Shown here: one piece after another, positions 44,134 through 52,797 of the stretch
How the letters are laid out: every line of letters begins with the position of its first letter
Position numbering within the stretch: position 1 is the first letter of the stretch
Origin: Candidatus Thorarchaeota archaeon
GTDB taxonomy: Archaea; Asgardarchaeota; Thorarchaeia; Thorarchaeales; Thorarchaeaceae
Assembly (NCBI GenBank): GCA_011365025.1
Contig: RDOF01000004.1
Coordinates: forward strand, 62,001 to 126,000
DNA: 64,000 bases
Direction of reading: 5' to 3'
Notes under the pieces: generated by a model
The model's input: the letters and a program-made list of their open reading frames with translations, nothing else
What the model was told of the DNA's origin: nothing
The model's database searches: none
Made by a program: the position numbers and the translations under genes

Positions 44134-44520
44134 CTATTCAGCTGCTCTGGAAACTCTTGAGAGTGCCAAGAAGATTACAAGGAATACGCTTGCGACTGCG
44201 GCCAATGCCTTCGCTGCTTTTTGCCAGAGTGTCAATGGAACTTCGCGGTCTCGAAGTTCGTTTGTCACACGCTTCAGGTAGACTCGAAGCTCTGTATAGA
44301 GTGCTTCTTGATTGTCAAAACGTGTGGCAAACTCAGACCAGCTCCTATATAGCGGCTGTTCTGGGTCAGTCTGCAACCATTCGTACCATGCTTCCAAGAC
44401 TGTTTCTCGATGCGGCTGAGGAAATCGTTCAATGGCCTCTTGGACTTCGCTTTCCCAGTTTTCGGGTATCATTTGAGGGTGCACCCCTTTATTTTCCGGC
44501 GTGTAGGGACAACATTTCAT
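44134..44520 (-). CDS. Small tail-anchored protein, unknown
   Basis: 128 residues from ATG 44520, about 40 bp after a TATA element (44561-44570); ATG 44472 (MIPENWESE) is in frame. The body is helical and charged (EVQEAIERFPQPHRETVLEAWYEWL, EFATRFDNQEALYTELRVYLKRV in outline). The C-terminal segment AAKALAAVASVFLVIFLALS is a single membrane span with only a few residues beyond it. This layout is that of a tail-anchored protein facing the cytoplasm. Function not recognised. Confidence 0.7.
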   Translation of the reverse strand: MKCCPYTPENKGVHPQMIPENWESEVQEAIERFPQPHRETVLEAWYEWLQTDPEQPLYRSWSEFATRFDNQEALYTELRVYLKRVTNELRDREVPLTLWQKAAKALAAVASVFLVIFLALSRVSRAAE

Positions 44521-44560
44521 GTGTCAGACAGTGCTATTAAGTATTGGGCACGTTGCATCC

Positions 44561-44570
44561 GCTTATAAAC
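44561..44570 (-). promoter_or_regulatory. TATA element before the tail-anchored protein gene
   Basis: Minus-strand GTTTATAAGC, 40-50 bp before ATG 44520. A short hairpin (CCAAAG-AAGGT-CTTTGG, 44584-44600) just upstream could end the preceding transcript from 45160. Confidence 0.5.
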
Positions 44571-44638
44571 CCAAAGCGTAGACCAAAGAAGGTCTTTGGC
44601 GCGCTAGCAAAATGCGCAAATGCACCAAAACTCGGTTG

Positions 44639-45160
44639 CTATCGAATCATCGATAGGTCCTTTTGCCACTCCTTCAGGTCCGCTCGCAGTTTTTGAACGT
44701 CTTGAGGACTGATGGAATCCACTCGGCTGTATGTGTTTAGAATCCTCACCCATCTCTGCATCTTGACTACCAGTGAACCTCCGCCTCCTCTTTGCTCCAA
44801 GGTTGATGCAGCCTCGCGAATCTTTACTGCGAGATCACTTGCTATCGCGCCTTCGCGAATTTGGGTTTCTAAGGTTTCCAGTACTGCCTGAAGTGTAGAA
44901 ACCGCTCCTTTCTTGGCAAGTGATTCATCAGCCGATGGCGCACCCATGCTCCTGCCTGAGGATAGTCCCTCTATTTTCTGCATGAGTTCATCAAGCTTCT
45001 CGCCGTTGGCTGCAACCGCCAGCGATAGCTCCGTGTTTGAGTCCTGCAGCTCGGTGATCTTGGAAATCACCTCGATCATTCTGTTGAGCATCTGCGTGAG
45101 ACGCTCAATAGCGCTGTTAATCTCAGTTAGTTTTGCGCGGACATATGTATCATCGCTCAT
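44639..45160 (-). CDS. Coiled-coil protein, unknown function
   Basis: 173 residues. Residues 1-70 form a long heptad pattern (YVRAKLTEINSAIERLTQML, RMIEVISKITELQDSNTEL, LDELMQKIEGL), followed by a Ser/Gly-rich linker. A second helical part (about 85-170) contains AVSTLQAVLETLETQIREGAI and DVQKLRADLKEWQKDL. There is no membrane span, Cys or catalytic motif. It is probably a self-assembling structural or scaffold protein. It stands alone, with ATG 45160. Confidence 0.75.
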   Translation of the reverse strand: MSDDTYVRAKLTEINSAIERLTQMLNRMIEVISKITELQDSNTELSLAVAANGEKLDELMQKIEGLSSGRSMGAPSADESLAKKGAVSTLQAVLETLETQIREGAIASDLAVKIREAASTLEQRGGGGSLVVKMQRWVRILNTYSRVDSISPQDVQKLRADLKEWQKDLSMIR

Positions 45161-45356
45161 GCTTATCGCCTTCTCAGAGCCATCTTGAAATCCTGTGCTA
45201 TTCTGCCAGTTTGCTGAATTCTTCAGATTAACCTTTCTATGGCACTTCCAGCCATAGGAACTACTACGTGAAAAATGTGACTATAACCCAATACTGATAT
45301 ATGGCTGGAATCAGCGATGAAACACTGCTGGGTTCGTTGAACGGAGGTGCTCTCTC

Positions 45357-45707
45357 TTGTATGCCATCAATTTCAAAGAACGTGAAGAACAAGTTGTGGA
45401 AGCGTACGGGTCTCGAAATACAACGGTGCGCTGGCTTATTGGGCGGCAAACAGGGGCACGTACTTATGCTATGAGGCATTTCGAAATCAAGCCCGGTGGC
45501 ATAATCCCTCTTCACAGTCATGATGAGGAACACGAAATCTTCGTGCTTCAAGGACAGGCAAAGATGCTAGGTGAGATCGAGCAAATCGCCAAGAAGGATG
45601 ACATTGTTTTTGTGCCTCCAAATATTGAGCATGGGTATGATAACACCGAGGGGAACGAACCATTTCGCTTCATTTGTGTAATCCCTCTGCTTGATTCGAA
45701 GTCCTAG
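45357..45707 (+). CDS. Single-domain cupin protein
   Basis: 116 residues from TTG 45357, 9 nt after GGAGG (45343-45347). The cupin barrel motif 1 is PLHSHDEEHEIFVLQGQAKM (H-x-H-x5-E, metal ligands) and motif 2 is DIVFVPPNIEHGY with the last His. Members bind a divalent metal and act as isomerases, dioxygenases or sugar-binding proteins; nothing here decides which. GRQTGARTYAMRHFEIKPGG precedes motif 1, as in many small archaeal cupins. Confidence 0.9.
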   Translation: MYAINFKEREEQVVEAYGSRNTTVRWLIGRQTGARTYAMRHFEIKPGGIIPLHSHDEEHEIFVLQGQAKMLGEIEQIAKKDDIVFVPPNIEHGYDNTEGNEPFRFICVIPLLDSKS

Positions 45708-45781
45708 CCTCAATTGGCACTCTAGATTGCCTTTGGGGCTGGCACGTAAGACTCTTAGCCAGCTCCAATTCATCGTAATCT

Positions 45782-46489
45782 ATGGCACCTCGCTTCGATG
45801 AATCGAATCCCAAGCTTCAAGTCGAATTCGATGTCCCACGCAATCTTTCAATTTCCATCATTACATTGAGGAATCTCTCAATTGGCCAATCACGCAAGGA
45901 GTTTGAAACCTTCGAGAATGAGATATTCGAAGAGATACGCTTGAAGTCAAATCTTGAAGACTTGAAGGATGACACTATTTTGGGGTCATATAGAGAGCTC
46001 TACTGGTCGTTTGGAATGGATCCAACCAAGCTTCGGGTATCAAGTGAGGCACTTCTGAGAAGGATACTGAGAGGAGAGAATCTCTGGCGCATTTCCGACC
46101 TCGTTGATGTAGTGAACCTTGCCTCGCCCTACCACAAACTCCCAATTGGTCTAATCGATGAGGCAAAGCGAGAAGGGAAACTTACTATTCGAACTGCTCA
46201 GAGGGGTGAGGTATTTACGCGTATTGGCGGGAAGGAGATGACCTGTCGCGGAAGAGAAATTGTCCTGGCTGATGAAGAAAAAATCCTCTGCTTCGGATAC
46301 GCAACTCATGATTCTAATCTATCCAAGGTCGATACGGGGAGTAAGGATGTCCTTGTTTTGCTGTATGGTTCTCCTGTGGTTACAAGAGAGATGCTCGCCT
46401 CTTCCACGCAAATAACCCTAGAAATGATTCAAAGATGGATAGACTGCGTTGCGGATGACCTTTCATTCTTCTACTCAAACACTGTTTAA
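45782..46489 (+). CDS. Free-standing B3/B4 domain protein (PheRS-beta editing-like)
   Basis: 235 residues. The body matches the B3/B4 (tRNA-binding/editing) domain of the phenylalanyl-tRNA synthetase beta subunit, as in COG3382 proteins: SYRELYWSFGMDPTKLRVSSEALLRRIL in outline, LWRISDLVDVVNLASPYHKLPIGLID in outline, then RGEVFTRIGGKEM. Free-standing versions are thought to hydrolyse mischarged aminoacyl-tRNA or small substrates. Cytoplasmic. Its 3' end overlaps the convergent HerA-like gene by 4 bp. Confidence 0.85.
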   Translation: MAPRFDESNPKLQVEFDVPRNLSISIITLRNLSIGQSRKEFETFENEIFEEIRLKSNLEDLKDDTILGSYRELYWSFGMDPTKLRVSSEALLRRILRGENLWRISDLVDVVNLASPYHKLPIGLIDEAKREGKLTIRTAQRGEVFTRIGGKEMTCRGREIVLADEEKILCFGYATHDSNLSKVDTGSKDVLVLLYGSPVVTREMLASSTQITLEMIQRWIDCVADDLSFFYSNTV

Positions 46490-48426
46490 GCTTTGAACTC
46501 TAGGAATGGTTCTCCAAGGACTATCCTTTCAAGCAGGCTATTCTTTGATGCTCTCTTCACCATCTTCACGAAGCTATCCTTGAGCCTCTTTTCATCGATG
46601 TATTCTGGCTGCTTGACACCCATGCTCTTAATCACTTGCTCAAGAATGTACTCGAAGTCAAAGACAATGAAATCGACCATCTTTGATCCACCTCGCTTTG
46701 TTTCTTCTTTCTTTGCTCGTTTCGCTAAACCTTGTTTGATTGCAGCCTTGGTTTCCTTCAAGTAGTACGTCAATGATTTTTCGTAGTTCAGCTCACCTCT
46801 ACCCACCAGCTCCTTAAGGAACGGAAGACCAAAGGCGGTCTTTGCCACGGCTTCAATCCTGGCAACAAAGGCATTCATCAGGTCTTCATAGGACACTTTT
46901 CCTGCTTGGCCTTTTGTTTCAAAGACCTTCTCGTCATCTTTTGCACTTTTGAATTTGGTTTTCAGAGCTGCGAGTTCTGCTTCCTTCTTCTTTCGCTCTT
47001 CTTCTTCGAGCTTGGTTCTTTCAGCTTCAGCCTTCTTTCTTTCTGCCTCAAGCTTCCTCTGTTCTATTTCCATACCCTGCCTTTTTTCCTCTTCGAGTCG
47101 TTCCTTCTCAAGTGCTTTCAGAATCTTCTCCTGCTCCTTTCTGAGTTCCGACATATGCTTCTGAACGTCTTTTTCTGTGAGCGTGATATGGTTGGTAAGG
47201 AGCCACCTTACGCCGATATGGTTCACTTTTGGCTTCAAGTCTGCTGACGAGAAGATGAAGCTAGCCGTCTGCTGTCCCGGCAGTGCGGTGATGATCTCCT
47301 CTGACTCCTTTTCCCCAGCAATTGGTTCTAGAATGCGCTCAAGAACCTTTAGCGACTGCTCACTGCTAATCCTTCCAGCGGCTATGCTATTGAATTGCTC
47401 AAATGCCTTGTAGTCGATGTCCTTAGGACTCTGTGTCGCGATAAGGCATTCCACTCCATACTTCCTAGCTTGCCTAAAGAGCAGAAGAAACGTCTCTTTT
47501 GGTCCTGGTGAACTCATTCCTGCTGGGATAAATGGTGCAGCCTCATCCTGGAAAATGACCATTCGCGGCTTGTCAGAGAATCCTTGCCTAAGCATCCAAG
47601 AGTATAACTGGTTTAGGACAATGGAAATGAAGAAGTGCTTCTCCTCCTCGCTTCTCAGTGTTTTGAGAAAGAGCACGTTGATAGGAGTTTTCCCTCCCAC
47701 GGGCTTTGTCATCTCATCAAAGTCTATCTGTCCTTCTTCTTTGAAAAGAAGCTGAGCAGAACCAACGGTAAGGGTTCTGATTCGAGTAGCTAGGGTGATT
47801 CTCTCAGATAGCTTCATGTATGGTTCAAGATCTACTCCAATCTCCTCAGCAGGGACAGTAAGCAAGTCAGCTAGCTCCTTGAGGTCCTTGACTTCACGCC
47901 CACTTTCCCAGATGTTCCGTAATAGTTCATATAGAACTGCAAAGGATTTTCCCTCCCATGACCTTGAGAGACCCGCCACTTTCATCAAGACTTTCGTGAG
48001 TGTTCTGGCGCAGTTATCCATCAGACGGATTATGTCATCAGTATCAGCAGACCGGTCCGGAAGCTTTAAGGGATTAATGGAAACAGCCAGCCCTTTGCTG
48101 CTTGCGGGCGTGTAAACTCGGACAATGACTTTTTCCATGAATTCCTGAAGAAGCTCAGGTGGTACGCCTTTCTCTTTCAGTTGCTTTGGATCGCCCGGAA
48201 GCATGAGCGATGCTATGTCTCCTTGCGGGTCAAAGGCAAGAATCGGAATTCCTTCTAGTGCAGCTTCTTCAAGAATCACCTTGCTAAGGACTGTTTTGCC
48301 TGACCCAGTTGAACCGAATATGCCGCCATGCCTCCTTAGCAAGTCTACCGAAATCTCAAACCTTTTGTCCATCCTTTTTCCTTCATCATCAAGATAGTTG
48401 CCGAGCCAAAGCTTAGAGTCAGCCAT
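46486..48426 (-). CDS. HerA-like ATPase with central coiled coil
   Basis: 646 residues from ATG 48426, 6 nt after AGGTG; GTG 48435 lies in the binding site. Residues 25-60 carry Walker A (GIFGSTGSGKTVLSKVIL), with ILAFDPQGDIASLML after it (HerA/FtsK-type). Walker B is MVIFQDEAAPFIP. A motif ATQSPKDIDYKAF follows, then an arginine-finger region. A highly charged helix (about 420-510, EKILKALEKERLEEEKRQGM and so on) is a coiled coil, and a helical C-terminal domain ends the protein. Related hexameric ATPases translocate DNA, often with NurA in end resection; no NurA gene is present here. Confidence 0.88.
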   Translation of the reverse strand: MADSKLWLGNYLDDEGKRMDKRFEISVDLLRRHGGIFGSTGSGKTVLSKVILEEAALEGIPILAFDPQGDIASLMLPGDPKQLKEKGVPPELLQEFMEKVIVRVYTPASSKGLAVSINPLKLPDRSADTDDIIRLMDNCARTLTKVLMKVAGLSRSWEGKSFAVLYELLRNIWESGREVKDLKELADLLTVPAEEIGVDLEPYMKLSERITLATRIRTLTVGSAQLLFKEEGQIDFDEMTKPVGGKTPINVLFLKTLRSEEEKHFFISIVLNQLYSWMLRQGFSDKPRMVIFQDEAAPFIPAGMSSPGPKETFLLLFRQARKYGVECLIATQSPKDIDYKAFEQFNSIAAGRISSEQSLKVLERILEPIAGEKESEEIITALPGQQTASFIFSSADLKPKVNHIGVRWLLTNHITLTEKDVQKHMSELRKEQEKILKALEKERLEEEKRQGMEIEQRKLEAERKKAEAERTKLEEEERKKKEAELAALKTKFKSAKDDEKVFETKGQAGKVSYEDLMNAFVARIEAVAKTAFGLPFLKELVGRGELNYEKSLTYYLKETKAAIKQGLAKRAKKEETKRGGSKMVDFIVFDFEYILEQVIKSMGVKQPEYIDEKRLKDSFVKMVKRASKNSLLERIVLGEPFLEFKA

Positions 48427-48559
48427 TGAGTCCACCTATGTTAATGCCTCTCTCCTCTTGTATCCTTATTTGATTTGCTGAGAGGCTTGCTCTGCTCAAA
48501 AGGAATTGAAGCGAATAAATATGAGTGGGATGGGCTTGCACTCCATCCCAATTCCTGAG

Positions 48560-49177
48560 TTACTCACCCACAGGCTCATACTTTCTACCTAGTAGAACAA
48601 CAATCAATACTACCAGCGCTACAGCAAAAATGCCAAGCGCACCTGCAGCCAGTGTATAGGAATCTGTGGCGTCCCAAATGAAATCGAGACCGACTTTCAC
48701 ACCAGCCATAATCACTCCAAGAAGCAGCGATAGAAGCATGAAACGTGCAGTCATCTCCTTCACCTGACCCATCTCCCCTGCTTCAGTGATTTCTCCGCTG
48801 AAAAAGACAAAGATGAATAGGAAGATGTAAGCAATCACAATCATTGCGGCCATATCGAAGAGACTTCTCTGATAAGTGACCCCCTCGTCAAGAAGACCGA
48901 AGATTAGTACTGTGGCAATCGCCATGAGGAAGACAAACATATTGCTCACAAGCTTATCTTCAGGATGAACAAAGCCTGTCATCTCTGTGAAGGTATTTAT
49001 CGTGCTCATGATGATAACTATGGCCAAAAGGACGGCTCCAACAATCCAAATATAGAATGGGTAGGTCGTTCCAGTTTGGCCCAGCGATTCGAGAATATAT
49101 TTGATAATGGCTGCAAAGGCCAGAATCGCAATTCCAACGCCGGACATTATGTTGCTAATGGTGGTAATTCGTGCCAT
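48560..49177 (-). CDS. Six-span membrane protein, unknown function
   Basis: 205 residues from ATG 49177, 8 nt after GGGGAG; ATG 49192 is in frame. Six hydrophobic spans: IMSGVGIAILAFAAIIKYIL, FYIWIVGAVLLAIVIIM, NMFVFLMAIATVLIFGLL, MAAMIVIAYIFLFIFVFF, FMLLSLLLGVIMAGVKVGL and LAAGALGIFAVALVVLIVVLL. Loops are short. No known transporter signature. It lies between the HerA-like and MFS genes in the same direction, separated by 133 and 66 bp. Confidence 0.75.
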   Translation of the reverse strand: MARITTISNIMSGVGIAILAFAAIIKYILESLGQTGTTYPFYIWIVGAVLLAIVIIMSTINTFTEMTGFVHPEDKLVSNMFVFLMAIATVLIFGLLDEGVTYQRSLFDMAAMIVIAYIFLFIFVFFSGEITEAGEMGQVKEMTARFMLLSLLLGVIMAGVKVGLDFIWDATDSYTLAAGALGIFAVALVVLIVVLLGRKYEPVGE

Positions 49178-49243
49178 GATGAATCTCCCCATACGGAGTT
49201 CCTGTCCCCCATTGTAATCAAGTTTCTATTAACTCTTGCTCAA

Positions 49244-50458
49244 TCATTCCCCAACGTTTGTTTTGCTGGGACCGTGAGCTTCTGGCATGAAATATGTTCC
49301 AATGCATGCAATAAGGATCAGGGCTGCTACAAGCACGGCGAGGCCTGGCAGATTGAATGTTGAATAGGCAAAAGCTCCTGCTGCAGGACCAATTATCATT
49401 CCCGACCCAAAGAAGATGGAATATACTCCCATTGTACTCCCTCTGGACTCCTCTTCTGAAACATCTGTAAGATATGCCATGGCTGCTGGCGGAAATGAGC
49501 CGGCGATGAATCCCAGTAGTGGAAGCAAAGGCCAGACTGCCCAAAGAGCTGTGATATCCGCTGCGTTGGCCACGAGCAGGTACGCTAGAGTTCCAAACCC
49601 GATGAGTCCTGTTACGATGAACGGCCGCCGTTTCATTACATAGTCCGAGAGGTGTCCCATGACAATAATCCCCGTGACGAGAGAAATCCCAAGCATTGCG
49701 AAGAGGACTAACAAGTCGGAATGAGTGATTTCGTAGAAATGCTCTTCAATGATTCTCTCCACATTTGCAATGAGCAATCCGTAGAGTGAGATTATGGGAA
49801 CGTATACGGGAAGCATCATCTGAATTCGCTTGTCTGCGGCCACCTTGCGAATCAAATCCATCATACTCGAATCGGTATGAGCACGAACGCGCGTTTCTCT
49901 GATTGTGAAGAAGGCAATAACGCCGCTGGCAAAACAGGCGATGCCAGCCATACTAAGGATTACCATGGCTTCGAGCCCAAACTGGATGAGAATAATGCCC
50001 AGACCATATCCTCCTGCCAGACCCATTAGAGTTGATAGGTCGTAGTATCCCATAAGGCGAGCACGATTGCCCTCAGAGGAGGCATCAGCAATCATTGAGA
50101 GAGTGGTTGTTACTTTGGAGGCAGCACCTAGACCAAAAATGGCTGCAAAGGGAAGAAGTACTGCTGCGAAAGGTGCTACTGCAAAGAGAAGTGCCGCAGT
50201 TCCTGTAACAAAGAGACTTGCTATGAGGATTGGCCTGCGGCCTACCTTATCACTGTAGGATCCAAAGAATGATACAGTAGCTAGCTCTGTAATAGGATAG
50301 ACAATTAGCACTGCCGCGACTTCCCATTCAGTGAGTCCACCAAGATAGCTATGGCTTTGAATAACTGCAATTGTAACGTAGAACGATGCTCGCATTATCA
50401 TTGTAACCAGATATAGTGCGATTAGTGTCAGTTTATGCTCTGATGCTCTCAAGCCCAT
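49244..50458 (-). CDS. Major facilitator superfamily transporter
   Basis: 404 residues, twelve spans. The loop between spans 2 and 3 has GSYDKVGRRPIL-like sequence (SYSDKVGRRPILIAS), the MFS motif A. The second half has the weaker repeat LSDYVMKRRPFI. The SMIADASSEGNRARLMGYYDLSTLMGL stretch (in outline) is also typical of drug-efflux-type MFS proteins. Substrate unknown; export of small hydrophobic compounds is likely. ATG 50458 has GGAGTAG upstream. It diverges from the gene at 50535. Confidence 0.9.
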   Translation of the reverse strand: MGLRASEHKLTLIALYLVTMIMRASFYVTIAVIQSHSYLGGLTEWEVAAVLIVYPITELATVSFFGSYSDKVGRRPILIASLFVTGTAALLFAVAPFAAVLLPFAAIFGLGAASKVTTTLSMIADASSEGNRARLMGYYDLSTLMGLAGGYGLGIILIQFGLEAMVILSMAGIACFASGVIAFFTIRETRVRAHTDSSMMDLIRKVAADKRIQMMLPVYVPIISLYGLLIANVERIIEEHFYEITHSDLLVLFAMLGISLVTGIIVMGHLSDYVMKRRPFIVTGLIGFGTLAYLLVANAADITALWAVWPLLPLLGFIAGSFPPAAMAYLTDVSEEESRGSTMGVYSIFFGSGMIIGPAAGAFAYSTFNLPGLAVLVAALILIACIGTYFMPEAHGPSKTNVGE

Positions 50459-50500
50459 TCGGAACTACTCCAGTTGAGGTTGGTTCAGGCTCGCACATTA

Positions 50501-50510
50501 CCATTATAAG
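50501..50510 (+). promoter_or_regulatory. TATA element for the gene at 50535
   Basis: CCATTATAAG lies 25-30 bp before ATG 50535, so a leaderless transcript is expected. Confidence 0.55.
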
Positions 50511-50534
50511 CTAGCTAGGTCGTAACAAGAAAAT

Positions 50535-50897
50535 ATGGTCAGTAGTAAGCTTCCGGCAGAGCTCGGTAAGACCGAATTCGTTTATCTTCAGTTGTATCGT
50601 CTACGGACTCTGTCTGACGAGGAAAAACACGAATGGCTAAGGGAGTGGGCAGCCATAAAGCAACGTCTTCCAAAGGAAATTAAAGTCGTTGTTGAGGCTG
50701 GAAATGCCTTCGGAACCGATTTTACTGGCTTTACTATCTATGAAGGTCCTCTCGAGAGCTTCCAGCAGCTAGCAGAGACCTTGGAAGACTCAACTGGTCA
50801 TGTGGTAGAGAAGTCCCTAACGATAATTGGTACAAAGGGATATAATCTTCCAACTGAGCAGTTCCAGAAGATTTTGGATAAGCGCCCTATAGACTAA
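50535..50897 (+). CDS. Small alpha/beta protein, unknown function
   Basis: 120 residues. The alternating pattern (FVYLQLYRLRTLSDEEKHEWLREWAAIKQRLP in outline, then KVVVEAGNAFGTDFTGFTIYEG) resembles a ferredoxin-like dimeric alpha/beta barrel, but I cannot name the family. No Cys, no membrane span. It is transcribed toward the SLC13-type permease gene (25 bp gap) and may share its transcript. Confidence 0.75.
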   Translation: MVSSKLPAELGKTEFVYLQLYRLRTLSDEEKHEWLREWAAIKQRLPKEIKVVVEAGNAFGTDFTGFTIYEGPLESFQQLAETLEDSTGHVVEKSLTIIGTKGYNLPTEQFQKILDKRPID

Positions 50898-50922
50898 TGT
50901 ATTTGCAGCTGCAGTTGGCTTT

Positions 50923-52725
50923 TTGAAGGAGCTGAAAACGCGAAGGACGGAGATGGTACGGCTGGCAACTCAGGTTTCACGAAAAACAGTGGTTGTCCTT
51001 ACGTTTTCTATTGTTGCGGCCTTTCTCCTCTACAATTTCGCACCGACTTCCCTTGAGCCCGGCGACTACCACGCCACTCTGATAATTGAGGCCCCTTCCG
51101 GCACGATATACCATCAGATGAACGTAACATTTGGACAGGGTGGTGAGCCCATTGAGTCTGAGTACTTGGTTAACTCCTCCTCGCTAGTACTGGAGATTAC
51201 AGCCCTAACATATGTTCCAATTGCCACCTCCAGTAACTTCAGGGTTGAAGTCATCGCATTTGGTGAAACCCTAGCTGCAGACCAATTCCATCTGCAACTC
51301 GCAGGAGCCACTAATTTCAACATAACCATACGCCCAACAAGACAATCAGGGCAGCGCTTTGTCTTTGAATATCAACCTCTGGTGAATTCGCGCTCAGCAG
51401 TCATGATTCTAGGAGTCGTGGCGATACTCTGGTTCTCTGAAGGTATCAGCTTGGTTGCTACGTCTCTTCTTATCCCTATTCTAATTGTTCTGACAAATAT
51501 CCGAACACCTCAGGAGGCTCTTATGCCATTCTTTGATCCTGCAGTTGCCCTCATTTTCGGCGGATTCCTGATAGGTAGAGCCCTGACCAAGTATGACCTT
51601 GATAAGCGACTGGCCTTGATGATTCTCTCAAGAGGCGAGGGGTCTGGGTCTGGTCTCCTTCTTACAGTCATGGGTATTACGGCCTTTCTTTCAATGTGGA
51701 TTAGCAACACTGCTTCTGCCGCAATAATGATTCCAATAGCTTTAGCTGTCATCACAAGGATACGTGATGTTGATACGCGGGACAAGTATGGAAAAGCACT
51801 GGTTTTGGGAGTTGCCTACTCTGCAACGCTGGGTGGGGTTGCCAGCCTTGTGGGGTCTCCCCCCAATCCACTTGCGGCCTCCTACATCAATTCCTTCTTG
51901 GGCACCGAGTTCTCGTTCATGAGCTGGATTCCATTCGGTCTTCCAGTGGTTCTAATCATGCTGCCACTCATCTGGAGATGGATCCTGTTTCGTTTCAAGA
52001 TTCCAAAAGACATCGAAGAGATGAGAGACCTCAAGGATGTGTCACTCAAGGAGTATCTGAAGCTAGGCCCTATGTCACTGCAGCAGAAGATGGTTGTTGT
52101 CATCTTCGGCAGTGTCATTGTTCTCTGGCTAACTGAAGGTTTGCCTGACTTCATGGTCGAACTCATCGGGTGGTCTGGACATGGTATCTCTAGTCCCATC
52201 GTGGCATTGATGGGCGGGCTATCGCTCTTGGTTTTAGGGCTACTCGATGAGAAAGACGTATCATCGAAGATTAGCTGGTCGTCGTTGCTAATCCTTGGCA
52301 GCGGAATTGCTCTGGGCGGAGCAATGATCGACACGGGTCTCTCTACGTTTCTCGCCTATCAGATGGGTGGACTTGGAGTACTTCCTTCTTTCCTTGTCGT
52401 GATAATAATCGGAGTTGTTGCGGTATTGGTCACCATGGTTGCCTCAAACACCGGAGCCGCTGTTATTCTAATTCCCATTGCCATACCCTTGGCCACCGAG
52501 CTTGGCATTGACCCATTGCTAATTATTATGGTAATCGCTATTGCCGTATCTATGGACTTCGCACTACCGACTGGCACACCACCGTCTACAATTGCCTATA
52601 GCACCGGCAAGGTTCAGATGCGTGAAATGGTGACTACAGGGCTTGTTGTAGACCTTATTGCGGTTCTGGTTGTCACAGTAATCGTGGTCTGGTTGTGGAT
52701 ATTCTTGGGTCTGGTGATTCTCTGA
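50923..52725 (+). CDS. SLC13/DASS-type anion permease with N-terminal extracellular domain
   Basis: 600 residues from TTG 50923; ATG 50953 is in frame and GGAG abuts it, so the start is uncertain. The first span (VVVLTFSIVAAFLLYNF) is followed by about 120 polar, beta-rich residues outside. Then about eleven spans carry SLC13 family marks: FFDPAVALIFGGFLIGRAL, SNTASAAIMIPIALAV, GVASLVGSPPNPLAASYI, VASNTGAAVILIPIAIPLA and ALPTGTPPSTIAYSTGKV. These SNT and hairpin motifs bind sodium and a dicarboxylate, sulfate or phosphate anion. The extra N-terminal domain is unusual. Confidence 0.9.
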   Translation: MKELKTRRTEMVRLATQVSRKTVVVLTFSIVAAFLLYNFAPTSLEPGDYHATLIIEAPSGTIYHQMNVTFGQGGEPIESEYLVNSSSLVLEITALTYVPIATSSNFRVEVIAFGETLAADQFHLQLAGATNFNITIRPTRQSGQRFVFEYQPLVNSRSAVMILGVVAILWFSEGISLVATSLLIPILIVLTNIRTPQEALMPFFDPAVALIFGGFLIGRALTKYDLDKRLALMILSRGEGSGSGLLLTVMGITAFLSMWISNTASAAIMIPIALAVITRIRDVDTRDKYGKALVLGVAYSATLGGVASLVGSPPNPLAASYINSFLGTEFSFMSWIPFGLPVVLIMLPLIWRWILFRFKIPKDIEEMRDLKDVSLKEYLKLGPMSLQQKMVVVIFGSVIVLWLTEGLPDFMVELIGWSGHGISSPIVALMGGLSLLVLGLLDEKDVSSKISWSSLLILGSGIALGGAMIDTGLSTFLAYQMGGLGVLPSFLVVIIIGVVAVLVTMVASNTGAAVILIPIAIPLATELGIDPLLIIMVIAIAVSMDFALPTGTPPSTIAYSTGKVQMREMVTTGLVVDLIAVLVVTVIVVWLWIFLGLVIL

Positions 52726-52752
52726 TATAGTGCAATCCTGCTTTCCACGACA

Positions 52753-52763
52753 GGTTTAAATCG
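52753..52763 (+). promoter_or_regulatory. TATA element for the gene at 52798
   Basis: GGTTTAAATCG, about 40 bp before ATG 52798. Confidence 0.55.
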
Positions 52764-52797
52764 AACAAAGAAGCCAATCCCCTGAAAGTGAGCAAGA

